DNA of 64,000 nt from Pseudomonas sp. RIT623 (lineage in GTDB: Bacteria > Pseudomonadota > Gammaproteobacteria > Pseudomonadales > Pseudomonadaceae): contig NZ_SOZA01000005.1 in assembly GCF_004519305.1 (NCBI RefSeq), positions 124,001 to 188,000 of the forward strand, read 5' to 3'. Positions 7,323-16,149 of this stretch are shown here, piece by piece; within the stretch, counting starts at the first letter, position 1; each line of letters starts with the position of its first letter. The translations under genes and the position numbers were made by a program. Under the pieces are notes generated by a model. The model ran no database searches and was not told the DNA's origin. It was given only the letters and a program-made list of their open reading frames with translations.

Positions 7323-10171
7323 CAATAACGCTCCACCAGCGCCCGGACTGCCTCGGCGCTGTCTTGTTGCAGGGCCTCGCGCGCCAGGGCGCGGGCCGTC
7401 GAAAGGTCGGCCTGGCGCACCAGGGCCTTGACTTCAGGAATGCTGCGGGCGGCGACGCTCAGCTCGTCCACCTCCAGGCCCAGCAGCACGGCGACCGCCT
7501 GCGGGTCGGCCGCCAGCTCGCCGCACACACCCACCCACTTGCCCTGGGCATGGGCGGCGCGCACGGTCATGTCGATCAGGTTGAGCACCGCCGGGTGCAA
7601 GCCGTCGGCCTGTGCCGACAGGCTCGGGTGACCGCGGTCGATGGCCAGGGTGTACTGGGTCAGGTCGTTGGTGCCGATGCTGAAGAAGTCCACTTCACGG
7701 GCCAGCTGCGGCGCCAGCAAGGCGGCCGACGGTACCTCGACCATGATGCCCACCTGCAAGTCGGCCACCGGGATCTCCTGGCGCAGGCGCTCGACCATGG
7801 CCTTGGCGGCGCGCCATTCATGGAGCTGGCCGACCATGGGGAACATGATGCGCAGCGGGCGGTTGTCCGCGGCACGCAGCAAGGCGCGCAGCTGGTCTTC
7901 CATCACCTGCGGGCGTTGCAGGGTCAGGCGCACGCCGCGCACGCCGAGGAAGGGGTTTTCCTCAGCCGCGATCGGCCAGTACGGCAAGGGCTTGTCGCCC
8001 CCAACGTCGAGGGTGCGCACCACCAGTGGCCGTCCGTCCAGGCCATCGAGCACCTGCCGGTACTCGGCTTCCTGGGTGGCCACATCGGGCAGTTGCGGGT
8101 GGGCCATGAAGATCAGCTCGGTGCGCAACAAGCCGACGCCTTCGGCACCTTGCTCCACCACCTTGTCGATGCCGTTGCTCTGGCCGATGTTGGCGAACAC
8201 TTCGACGGCATGGCCGTCGCGCGTCCGCGCGGGCTCATGGCGGTTGGCCCAGGCGATCTGCAGCCGACGCTCGCGGGCATCACGCTCTGCCAGGGCTCGT
8301 TGCAACTCGGCCTCGGCTGGCGCAACCACGACCCGCCCGCGCTGACCATCGAGCAGCAGCGGCGTGCCGCTATCCAGCAACAGCACGGCCGCCCCGGCCC
8401 CGACCACCGCCGGGATGCCCAGGGCGCGGGCGACGATGGCGCTGTGTGCGGTGGCGCCGCCCTGGGCAGTGACGATACCGGCGACCCGTGCCGGGTCCAG
8501 GCGCGCCACGTCCGAAGGGCCGACTTCGGCCATCACCAGCACATAGGGCTGCTCTGGCTCGGCGCTGTCCTTGACGCCACACAGTTGCGCCAGCACCCGA
8601 CGACCGATATCGCGCAGATCGGCGGCCCGCTCGGCCAGCAGCGCATCGTGCAGGGCCTCCTGCTGACGGGCGGCGGCTTCGATCACCGCCAGCCACGCAG
8701 CGGCGGCGCTTTCGCCCTGGGCCAGGCGCAGCTCGACGTCGTCGGTCAGGGCCGGGTCGGCGAGCATTTCCTGATGGGTGACGAAAATTTCGCCGATGGC
8801 CTTGTCGCTGCGTTGCACCAGGGCCTGAAGATCGGCGTGCACTGTGTCGATGGCCTGGCGCAGCCTGGCCCGCTCCTGGGCGGGCGACTCGCCGCGCAGC
8901 GGGTAGTCGATATCGCGCTCGACGCAGACATGGGCCGGACCGCTGGCGATGCCCGGCGCCGCAGCAACGCCTTGCAGCGTGCTGCCTGGCAGCGGAGCCT
9001 GCAGGGCTGGCACCGTTGCCTCGTCCTGCATCGCTGTGGGCGGCAGTGCCTCCACCTCTTCGCCCAGGCCCTGCTCGATGGCCGCCTGCAGCACCGGCAA
9101 GGCATCGGCGGCGATACCGGGCTCGGCGATCAGTTCCAGGACCTGGCCACGGCGGGCGCCCAGACTGAGCAGCTTGCTCAGGCTCTTCACCGAAACGGCG
9201 GGCTGGGCGCTATCGTGCAGCCGTATGCGGACCTCGCCCTCGAACCCCTTGGCCAGCTGCGCCAGTACCTTTGCAGGGCGAGCATGCAGGCCATGGGCGT
9301 TGGCCAGTACTATCCGGGCGCTCGGCCAGTCGGCAGGCGCCTCGCCGCCGAGCACCTCGAGCACGGCGCGGCTGCTGGTGGCCTGGTAGAGCATCTGCCC
9401 ACGGCCCTCGATCAGCACCTCGCACAGGCGCTCGAGCAAGGCTTGATGCGCCGCTCCGAGGCTGGCCAGGCAGAACAGGCCATTGAGCGGCTGATCGCGG
9501 TAGCGCAACGGTTGCTGCGGGGTGACGAAGGCCAGCCCCGGTTGGCGCACCTCACGTTCGCTGTGCAGCCACCACAGGCCTTCACCCAGCGGCAGCGGCT
9601 CGGTCTGCTGCAGCACGGCGGCAAAGCCGCTGTCGGCACAACCGGCGCGTTGCAACAGACGAGCACCGCGCCAGGCCAGTTCGTCGAAGTCTTCCGCCGC
9701 CAGGTTGAGGCCGACCAGCTGGGCATCCAGCGCCAGCTCGCGTGGCGCCCCTTGCAGTAACTTGAGCAGTGCCTCGGCGCTGCCGGAGCGACGCAGCGCC
9801 TCGGCCAGGTCGGTTTCACCGAGGGCGCGGGTCAGCAGTTGCAGCAGGCGCAAATGTTCATCGGAGCGGGCGGCGATGCCGATGGCCAGGTAGACGATCT
9901 GGCCGTCGCCCCAATCCACCCCCTCGGGGAATTGCAGCAGGCGTACCCCGGTGGCGAATACCAGGTCGCGGGTCTGCGGCGTGCCGTGGGGGATGGCGAT
10001 GCCCTGGCCAAGGAAGGTCGAGCCTTGCGCCTCGCGGGCTTGCAGCCCCGCCAGGTAACCCTCGGCCACCAGGCCATCGGCGACCAGTCGGTCGGCCAGC
10101 AACGCCAATGCCGCGCCTTTGTCGGCGGCGCGCTGGCCCATGGCAATCTGCTCCACGGCAAGCTCGAGCAT
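7322..10171 (-). CDS. fruB: PTS fructose multiphosphoryl transfer protein EIIA-HPr-EI
   Basis: This 949-residue fusion carries phosphate from PEP to FruA. Residues 1-145 are EIIA-Fru with phospho-His62 (GIAIPHGTP). Residues about 157-275 look like a decayed second EIIA-type domain without an active His. Residues 285-370 are HPr (HGLHARPA, His296). From about 400 to the end lies Enzyme I with His576 in GGATAHSAIVARALGIPAVV and the C-terminal PEP-binding barrel. ATG 10171 follows AGGAGAGGG; the in-frame extension to 10297 lacks a site. It is first in the operon and faces cra, with the Cra operator about 130 bases upstream. Confidence 0.96.
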   Translation of the reverse strand: MLELAVEQIAMGQRAADKGAALALLADRLVADGLVAEGYLAGLQAREAQGSTFLGQGIAIPHGTPQTRDLVFATGVRLLQFPEGVDWGDGQIVYLAIGIAARSDEHLRLLQLLTRALGETDLAEALRRSGSAEALLKLLQGAPRELALDAQLVGLNLAAEDFDELAWRGARLLQRAGCADSGFAAVLQQTEPLPLGEGLWWLHSEREVRQPGLAFVTPQQPLRYRDQPLNGLFCLASLGAAHQALLERLCEVLIEGRGQMLYQATSSRAVLEVLGGEAPADWPSARIVLANAHGLHARPAKVLAQLAKGFEGEVRIRLHDSAQPAVSVKSLSKLLSLGARRGQVLELIAEPGIAADALPVLQAAIEQGLGEEVEALPPTAMQDEATVPALQAPLPGSTLQGVAAAPGIASGPAHVCVERDIDYPLRGESPAQERARLRQAIDTVHADLQALVQRSDKAIGEIFVTHQEMLADPALTDDVELRLAQGESAAAAWLAVIEAAARQQEALHDALLAERAADLRDIGRRVLAQLCGVKDSAEPEQPYVLVMAEVGPSDVARLDPARVAGIVTAQGGATAHSAIVARALGIPAVVGAGAAVLLLDSGTPLLLDGQRGRVVVAPAEAELQRALAERDARERRLQIAWANRHEPARTRDGHAVEVFANIGQSNGIDKVVEQGAEGVGLLRTELIFMAHPQLPDVATQEAEYRQVLDGLDGRPLVVRTLDVGGDKPLPYWPIAAEENPFLGVRGVRLTLQRPQVMEDQLRALLRAADNRPLRIMFPMVGQLHEWRAAKAMVERLRQEIPVADLQVGIMVEVPSAALLAPQLAREVDFFSIGTNDLTQYTLAIDRGHPSLSAQADGLHPAVLNLIDMTVRAAHAQGKWVGVCGELAADPQAVAVLLGLEVDELSVAARSIPEVKALVRQADLSTARALAREALQQDSAEAVRALVERY

Positions 10172-10299
10172 GACCCTCTCCTTTTGCGACGCCCACGCCG
10201 GGCGCCGAGGTATTGTTGTGAAATTGGTTGGCAGATGTAGTGACAATGTCCAGCGCCAGTGGCGATTTCCGACTCGCAAGGCAGGAAACTTCAGCAAGC

Positions 10300-10311
10300 T
10301 GAAACGTTTAA
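10300..10311. promoter_or_regulatory. Cra (FruR) operator in the fruB-cra intergenic region
   Basis: TGAAACGTTTAA at 10300-10311 (TTAAACGTTTCA on the minus strand) is identical to the 12-base Cra operator described for the P. putida fruBKA promoter. It lies between the divergent fruB and cra starts. Cra bound here should repress fruBKA until fructose-1-phosphate releases it. The site is also placed to influence cra itself. Confidence 0.85.
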
Positions 10312-10468
10312 TCTGACCGGACGGCCACGTTACTCGATAATCTGCCGACGAAAAAGCCCCATCCTGTCGGACAATTGCGACAATGGTCGTCTGCGCGCGG
10401 GCTCGCCAATGGGTGAAACTACCCGGTCAAGCCACGCAGCCAGCCCCGGAAATAACAAGGAAAATTCG

Positions 10469-11464
10469 GTGAAACTCAGCGATATCGCCCGTCTGGCCGG
10501 TGTGTCCGTGACCACCGCCAGCTACGTCATCAATGGCAAGGCCGAACAGCAGCGCATCAGCAGCAGCACCGTCGAGCGCGTGCGCGCGGTGGTCGAGGCA
10601 CACGGCTTCACGCCCAACCCCCAGGCCGCCGGCCTGCGCAGCCGCCATACGCGGACACTGGGCTTCATTCTCCCGGATCTGGAGAACCCCAGCTACGCCC
10701 GCATCGCCAAACAGCTGGAACAGGGCGCCCGCGCCCGTGGCTATCAGTTGCTGATCGCCAGCAGCGACGACCAGCCCGACAGCGAACGCCAACTGCAGCA
10801 ACTGTTTCGCGCCCGACGCTGCGATGCGTTGTTCGTCGCCAGTTGCCTGCCGCCGCAAGACGATAGCTACCGCGCCTTGCAGGCCAAGGGCCTGCCAGTG
10901 ATCGCAATCGACCGGGGCCTGGACCCGGCGTATTTCTGCTCGGTGATCAGCGACGACCGCGATGCCAGCCGCCAACTGGCGCAGAGCCTGCTCAAGACCC
11001 AGCCGCGCAGCATCGCGCTGATCGGCGCGCGCCCGGAACTGTCGGTCAGCCAGGCCCGCGCCGGTGGCTTCGACGAGGCGCTACGCCAGTTCGACGGCGA
11101 AGTACGCCGCTACCAGGGCGAGGCGTTCAGCCGTGAGTGCGGCCAGCAACTGATGGCGCAATTGATCGACGAGCTGGGCGGCCTGCCGGATGCCCTGGTG
11201 ACCACCTCCTACGTGCTGCTGCAAGGCGTGTTCGACACCCTGCAAAGCCGCCCGGAAGGTTCGCGCCAACTGCAACTGGGCACCTTTGGCGACAACCAAC
11301 TGCTCGACTTCCTGCCGCTGCCGGTCAACGCCATGGCCCAGCAGCACGGTCTGATCGCCGCCACCGCGCTGGAGCTGGCCCTGGCCGCGATCGAGGAAAA
11401 ACGCTACGAGCCCGGCGTGCACGCCATTGGCCGCACCTTCAAGCAACGGATCGGCAAGGCCTGA
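10469..11464 (+). CDS. cra: Catabolite repressor/activator Cra (FruR)
   Basis: This 331-residue LacI-family regulator of the fructose operon responds to fructose-1-phosphate in P. putida. Residues 1-55 hold the DNA-binding helix-turn-helix and hinge (KLSDIARLAGVSVTTASYVI). From 60 onward lies the periplasmic-binding-protein-like effector domain (RTLGFILPDLENPSYARIAK). The GTG start at 10469 has AAGG eight bases upstream; the open frame continues to 10259 but the extension is not LacI-like and contains the Cra operator. It is divergent from fruB, and a TatD-type gene starts two bases after its stop. Confidence 0.95.
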   Translation: MKLSDIARLAGVSVTTASYVINGKAEQQRISSSTVERVRAVVEAHGFTPNPQAAGLRSRHTRTLGFILPDLENPSYARIAKQLEQGARARGYQLLIASSDDQPDSERQLQQLFRARRCDALFVASCLPPQDDSYRALQAKGLPVIAIDRGLDPAYFCSVISDDRDASRQLAQSLLKTQPRSIALIGARPELSVSQARAGGFDEALRQFDGEVRRYQGEAFSRECGQQLMAQLIDELGGLPDALVTTSYVLLQGVFDTLQSRPEGSRQLQLGTFGDNQLLDFLPLPVNAMAQQHGLIAATALELALAAIEEKRYEPGVHAIGRTFKQRIGKA

Positions 11465-11466
11465 GC

Positions 11467-12243
11467 ATGCGCCTGATCGACACCCACACTCACCTGGACT
11501 TCCCCGACTTCGACGCCGACCGCCCGCGCCTGCTGGCCAACGCGGCGGCGCGCGGGGTGGAGCGCATGGTGGTGCTGGGGGTGTTCGAGGGCAACTTCCA
11601 GCGGGTATGGGAGCTGGCCTGTGCCGATGAGCGTATCCGCGCGGCATTGGGCCTGCACCCGGTCTACCTGGAACAGCACCGCCCCGAGCACCTTGGCCTG
11701 TTGCGCCAGTGGCTGGAGCGTCTGCACGGCGATCCACGGCTGTGCGCGGTGGGCGAATTCGGCCTGGACTACTACCTGGCCGAGCTGGACCAGGACCGCC
11801 AGCAGGCGCTGTTCGAGGCCCAGTTGCAGATGGCCTGCGACTTCGAGCTGCCGGCGCTGCTGCACGTACGCCGCAGCCATGCCCAGGTGATCGCCACGCT
11901 CAAGCGTTACAAGCCGGCGCGGGCGGGGATCATCCATGCCTTCGCCGGTAGTTACGAAGAAGCACGCGAGTACATCAAGCTGGGCTTTCGCCTCGGTCTC
12001 GGTGGCGCCGCCACCTGGCCGCAGGCGCTGCGCCTGCGCAAGACCTTGCCGCGCCTGCCGCTGGACAGCGTGGTGCTGGAGACCGACGCGCCAGACATGG
12101 CCCCGGCCATGTACCCTGGCCAGCGCAACAGCCCGGAGCATCTACCCGAGATTGTCGGGGCACTGGCCGAAATCATGGGGATCGAACCAGGGCTGCTGGC
12201 CGAGGCCAGCAGTCGCAACGCCTGCGAGGTGTTTGGCTGGTAG
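11467..12243 (+). CDS. TatD-family metal-dependent hydrolase
   Basis: This 258-residue amidohydrolase-fold enzyme is predicted to be a 3'-5' DNA exonuclease or related phosphodiesterase. The metal ligands are all present: His7 and His9 in DTHTHLDF, Glu97 in VGEFGLDYY, His133 in LLHVRRSH, His157 in IIHAFAGS and Asp207 in LETDAPDM. The length is normal. It starts two bases after the cra stop, so it is probably co-transcribed with cra, although no functional link to fructose is known. It resembles the YjjV branch of the family. Confidence 0.9.
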   Translation: MRLIDTHTHLDFPDFDADRPRLLANAAARGVERMVVLGVFEGNFQRVWELACADERIRAALGLHPVYLEQHRPEHLGLLRQWLERLHGDPRLCAVGEFGLDYYLAELDQDRQQALFEAQLQMACDFELPALLHVRRSHAQVIATLKRYKPARAGIIHAFAGSYEEAREYIKLGFRLGLGGAATWPQALRLRKTLPRLPLDSVVLETDAPDMAPAMYPGQRNSPEHLPEIVGALAEIMGIEPGLLAEASSRNACEVFGW

Positions 12244-12260
12244 CCCGACACGTATCCCGT

Positions 12261-12375
12261 GTAGGAGCGGCCTTGTGTCGCGAAAGGGCTGCGTAGCAGC
12301 CCCAGGATTTCGGTGTTGACGCAAAGATCGCAGGGGCCGCGTTACGGCCCTTTCGCGACACAAGGCCGCTCCTAC
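12261..12375. repeat. REP pair, inverted
   Basis: A forward unit (GTAGGAGCGGCCTTGTGTCG, from 12261) and a complete inverted copy ending at 12375 are separated by about 30 bases. Each unit carries its own foot hairpin (GGGCTGC/GCAGCCC and GGGGCCGC/CGGCCC). The pair lies between the convergent tatD-type and chemoreceptor genes. Confidence 0.9.
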
Positions 12376-12397
12376 ATGGGATCCATGTCGTCCTTGA

Positions 12398-14410
12398 TCA
12401 CACCCTGAACGCGCCGATCAGCCGCTTGAGTTCCACCACCTGCGCCGACAACGCCCGGCTGGCCTCCTCGGTCTGGCAGGCGCCTTCGGTGGTGTCCTGG
12501 GCGGCGCGGTTGATCGCCACGATGTTCTGGTCGATGTCGTGGGCCACGGCGGTCTGCTGCTCTACCGCGGCGGCGATCTGCTGGTTCTGTTCGACGATGC
12601 CGCCCACCGCGCCGAGAATGTTACCCAGTGCCTGCTGCACCTGGCGCGCCTCGTCGACGGTGCCGGCAGCCATCTGGTGGCTACTGCCCATCACCCGCAC
12701 CGCCGCATCCACGCCTTCGCGCAGACGCTGGATCATCTGCGCGATCTCCTCGGTGGAGTCCTGGGTTCGTTTGGCCAGGGTGCGTACCTCGTCGGCGACC
12801 ACGGCAAAACCACGCCCCTGCTCCCCGGCCCGCGCCGCCTCGATAGCGGCGTTGAGCGCCAGCAGGTTGGTCTGCTCGGCAATGCTGCGGATCACCTCCA
12901 ATACCCGGCCGATGGCCTGGCTGTCGCCGGCCAACTGGTTCACCGCGGCCACGCTCTGGTCGATCTCGCCGGCCAGGCGGGCGATGCTGCCCTGCTGGCT
13001 CTGCACCAGATCACGACCTGAAGCGCTTTCGTGGTTGACCCGCTGCGCGCCCTCGGCAGCCAGCGCGGCGCTGCGGGCCACCTCCTGGGCGGTGGCGCTC
13101 ATCTGGTTCATCGCCGTGGCCACCTGCTCGATCTGTTCGCGCTGGCCGCTGACCGCCTGGTTGCTGCGACTGGACACCGACAGCACCTGACCGGCCTGGT
13201 CCTCGACCGTGGTCACGGTCTTGCCGACCTGCTCGATCAGGCCGCGAATGCGCCGCACGGTTTCGTTGAAACCCCGGCCCAGCTCGCCCAACTCGTCGCG
13301 GCTGCTGGCCTGGAACATGACGGTCATGTCGCCGGCGGCCACTTTGTCCATGGCACTGCCGAGGCTGCCGAGGGTCTGCCGGGTGGACACATAGAAGCCG
13401 CTGTACAGGTAGATGATCAGCAGGAACACCGTGACCAGGGCCACCACCAGCGCCACGGTGCGCAGGCGGTGCTGGGCAAGGCGCTCCTCCAGTTGGCCGT
13501 GCAGGTGAGTGAGCACCGCCTCGTTGAGCCGATAGGTCTGGACCATCAGCTCGCTGGTCTGCTGGTAGAACCCGGCCCATGGCGCATCCAGAGTTTCGGC
13601 CACCACCACCTGGTCCTCGAACAGCGCCGCGGCCTGCTTGACCGTGGCCTGGCTGGCCTGGGCGCTGACGCCCAGCGCGGCCTTGGCCTGGCCATCGGCG
13701 GCCAGGGCGTCGTCCAGGCGCAGTGCATAGTCGGCGGACAGCCGTTCCAGGCGTTGCAGCAGGTCTTCGAAACGGGCGCTACCGGAGGAGTCCATGAAGC
13801 CGCGCCCCAGGGCCACCGCGCCCATCGCCCGGCCTTCACCCAGAGCCTGGGTGACCTGCGCCGTGGCGCTGCCGACCAGTTCGCTGAGCTGGCGCACCGA
13901 GGCCTGGCTATCCTGGCTCAGCCCCGCCTGGCTGGCGACCAGCTTGCCCAGTACCTGGGCCTGGGCCAGCACCTTGTCGAACAGTGCCGCCTTGTTCTGC
14001 AACGAGGTCTCGCCACGGGCAGCGTTGAAGGCGTCGGCCAGTTCACTGCGCTTGGCTTCGAGCACCGGGTCGCTGCTGCCCAGACCGTCGAGCTGGGCCT
14101 GGACTTTATCCTGCAAGGCGCCGATGCGGGTCTCCAGATCGCCGGCCTGGCCCGACTGGCCGAGCACGGCGTTGATCTGCAACAGGTTGCCCAGGGTTTC
14201 CAGGTCGCCGCGCAGGGCCAGGCTCTGGGCCAGTGGCGCCAGGCCTTGCAGCTCGCCGCGGGTGGCCTGGAGCTGATGATAGGCATCGCGCACCAGGTAG
14301 AAGCTGGTGACCAGCATGGGCAGGAAGAACAGGACGCTGATCAGGCTGAACTTCATGCCGAAGCTCAGCCGGTTCATCAGTGCGATGGCCGGATAGAGCA
14401 GACGCTTCAC
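12398..14410 (-). CDS. Methyl-accepting chemotaxis protein with long helical sensor domain
   Basis: This inner-membrane chemoreceptor has 670 residues. Residues about 20-40 form a membrane segment, and about 45-325 form a periplasmic, almost entirely helical ligand domain, longer than a simple four-helix bundle and possibly of the double-bundle type. A second membrane segment lies near 330-350, followed by HAMP ([20 protein letters not shown]) and a signalling domain with the tip [23 protein letters not shown] 14410 has a very strong site, AAGGAGGTGA. There is no C-terminal CheR-binding pentapeptide; it ends LIGAFRV. The ligand is unknown. Confidence 0.92.
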   Translation of the reverse strand: MKRLLYPAIALMNRLSFGMKFSLISVLFFLPMLVTSFYLVRDAYHQLQATRGELQGLAPLAQSLALRGDLETLGNLLQINAVLGQSGQAGDLETRIGALQDKVQAQLDGLGSSDPVLEAKRSELADAFNAARGETSLQNKAALFDKVLAQAQVLGKLVASQAGLSQDSQASVRQLSELVGSATAQVTQALGEGRAMGAVALGRGFMDSSGSARFEDLLQRLERLSADYALRLDDALAADGQAKAALGVSAQASQATVKQAAALFEDQVVVAETLDAPWAGFYQQTSELMVQTYRLNEAVLTHLHGQLEERLAQHRLRTVALVVALVTVFLLIIYLYSGFYVSTRQTLGSLGSAMDKVAAGDMTVMFQASSRDELGELGRGFNETVRRIRGLIEQVGKTVTTVEDQAGQVLSVSSRSNQAVSGQREQIEQVATAMNQMSATAQEVARSAALAAEGAQRVNHESASGRDLVQSQQGSIARLAGEIDQSVAAVNQLAGDSQAIGRVLEVIRSIAEQTNLLALNAAIEAARAGEQGRGFAVVADEVRTLAKRTQDSTEEIAQMIQRLREGVDAAVRVMGSSHQMAAGTVDEARQVQQALGNILGAVGGIVEQNQQIAAAVEQQTAVAHDIDQNIVAINRAAQDTTEGACQTEEASRALSAQVVELKRLIGAFRV

Positions 14411-14527
14411 AGGTCACCTCCTTGAATTCTTGTTGTTCTGCGGGGTAGCACTAGGCCATCTTGGGGCCCGTGCCTTGTATAGCGCAGAATGAACGCAAGG
14501 TTTGTAACTTAAGGTTAAGCGCGCGCT

Positions 14528-14651
14528 GGATGGCACCGACTGCGTCGGTGTTCGCCAGCAAGGCTGGCTCCTACAGCGTTCCCCATGAGGGATGGCACCG
14601 ACTGCGTCGGTGTTCGCCGGCAAGGCTGGCTCCTGCAGCGTTCCCCATAGG
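14528..14651. repeat. Two tandem 62-base REP-like units
   Basis: A 62-base unit (GGATGGCACCGACTGCGTCG onward) occurs twice head to tail at 14528-14589 and 14590-14651, differing at only a few positions (GCCAGCAAGG versus GCCGGCAAGG, CTACAG versus CTGCAG). Each contains GCCAGCAAGGCTGGC, a hairpin. This is a different subfamily from the GGCCTTGTGTCGCGA type elsewhere here. It sits between ampE and the chemoreceptor gene. Confidence 0.85.
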
Positions 14652-14653
14652 GG

Positions 14654-15484
14654 TCAAATCAGCACGGTCCACAAGGCAAAGCAGGCGTACCACAGCACCG
14701 CGCAACGCAGCAGCAGCTCCCACAGGCTGTCCAGCCGCTCCAGGCTGCGCTGGCGGTCCTCCTCTTCGGCAATGTCGTCCGCCACCCGACCGACCTTGGC
14801 CACCAGGTGCCCGGCGCTGACATGCCAGTCGAGCAGCTCGTGCAACATCACCCGGGTCACCGCGACAAAGTTGCCGACCAGGGCGAAGCTCACCGTCATC
14901 ACCCGCACCGGCAGCCAGTCCAGGGCATGGCGCAACTGTCCGGCCAGGGCCTGCAGCGCCGGTTGGCGGCTATGCTCGGTGGTCAGGGCCAGCAGCCGAT
15001 AGGCCAACGCCGCCCCCGGGCCCAGCAGGAAATACCAGAAGATCACCGCGAAGAAACTTTGGTATGCCTGCCACAGCAGGTGCCCCTGGACCCGCGTGAT
15101 CAGCCCCGGGGCATCGTCCGCGGCCAGGCCCAGGTCACGCTCGGCCACGTGCAGCGCGGCCTGCTCGTCGCCCCGGCGCCAGGCATCGCGAAACGGCCCC
15201 AGGGCCGCCTTCACATCGCCACGCCCCAGGCTGTAGATCAGCACCAGCAGGTGCACCGGCAGCGCCAGCAAGCCATAGGCCACGGGCTCCAGCACATGCA
15301 GCAGCAACACCAGCAACGCCACCGGCGCCAGGATCAGGATCGCCAGGGTCGACCATGGATGGACCTTGCCACTGCGTTCCAGGCGCACCAGCTCGCCCAG
15401 GAAGAAGCCGTCGCGTTGCACCTGTTGGCGCAGCGCCGAGAATTTCTCGACCCACAGCGCCAGCACCAACACCAGAAAACTCAT
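14654..15484 (-). CDS. ampE: AmpE-like inner-membrane protein
   Basis: This 276-residue integral membrane protein is encoded with AmpD. AmpE has been proposed to act as a sensory partner in the beta-lactamase induction and cell-wall recycling pathway, but its biochemical function is not settled. The sequence shows the family N-terminus (MSFLVLVLALWVEKFSALRQ), hydrophobic segments near 45-80, 140-165 and 195-215, a last one near 255-275, and the central GRGDVKAALGPF. Its ATG overlaps the ampD stop by four bases (ATGA), which indicates translational coupling. Confidence 0.92.
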   Translation of the reverse strand: MSFLVLVLALWVEKFSALRQQVQRDGFFLGELVRLERSGKVHPWSTLAILILAPVALLVLLLHVLEPVAYGLLALPVHLLVLIYSLGRGDVKAALGPFRDAWRRGDEQAALHVAERDLGLAADDAPGLITRVQGHLLWQAYQSFFAVIFWYFLLGPGAALAYRLLALTTEHSRQPALQALAGQLRHALDWLPVRVMTVSFALVGNFVAVTRVMLHELLDWHVSAGHLVAKVGRVADDIAEEEDRQRSLERLDSLWELLLRCAVLWYACFALWTVLI

Positions 15485-16047
15485 GCCTTGTCCTCATTGC
15501 GTTGCAGCTCAGCGCGGTAGCGCAGCCAGTCGAAAGCCGGGCCGGGGTCGGTCTTGCGCTGCGGGGCGATGTCGCTGTGGCCACAGATCCGCCCAAGGTC
15601 GATCACCGGCCAGGCGCCGCGGATCTGCTGGGTCAACTGGGCCAGGGCGGCGTACTGGGCATCGGTATAGGGCAACTGGTCGGTGCCTTCCAGCTCGATG
15701 CCGATGGAAAAGTCGTTGCAGCCCTCACGCTCGCCAAAGCGCGACACCCCGGCGTGCCAGGCGCGGTCGAGCAAGGAGACGAACTGGGTCACCGCGCCGT
15801 CGCGCTCGACGAACAGGTGCGCCGACACGGTCAGCTGGTTGATGGTTGCGAAGTAAGGATGCTCGTCAGGGTCGAGGCGGTTCTGGAAGAACTGCTGGAC
15901 CTTGCCGGTACCGAAGCAGGCGGGAGGCAGGCTGATGTTGTGGATCACCAGCAGCGATATGGCCTCGCCGTCGGGGCGGGCGTTGCAGTTCGGCGAGGGG
16001 CAGTGGCTGACGCCAGAAAACCAGCCGGTCGCACGGTCCAATTGCAT
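15481..16047 (-). CDS. ampD: 1,6-anhydro-N-acetylmuramyl-L-alanine amidase AmpD
   Basis: This cytoplasmic zinc amidase cleaves the stem peptide from anhydro-muropeptides during wall recycling and so keeps the AmpR inducer low. Its 188 residues match the family. Zinc ligands His36 (LLVIHNISLP), His157 (CGHSDIAP) and Asp167 (KTDPGPAFDW) are present, as are Glu118/Glu120 (GIELEG) and Lys165. ATG 16047 has AGGA about nine bases upstream; the longer frame to 16113 is not conserved-looking. It is followed by ampE with a four-base overlap. Confidence 0.96.
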   Translation of the reverse strand: MQLDRATGWFSGVSHCPSPNCNARPDGEAISLLVIHNISLPPACFGTGKVQQFFQNRLDPDEHPYFATINQLTVSAHLFVERDGAVTQFVSLLDRAWHAGVSRFGEREGCNDFSIGIELEGTDQLPYTDAQYAALAQLTQQIRGAWPVIDLGRICGHSDIAPQRKTDPGPAFDWLRYRAELQRNEDKA

Positions 16048-16149
16048 GGGGGCAGATCCTGAATGACGCCACGGGCAGGCTGTCAGTATGCCGCGCCTGC
16101 ACCGCCCGTGCATGTAAATGATTGTGCAGAAAATGCGCGCCCCTGGGGC

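Noticed and set aside
7364-9760. An 800-codon open frame on the plus strand inside fruB
   Set aside because: It is the antisense of EI-HPr-EIIA with no ribosome site; the fruB domains and active residues explain the whole stretch.
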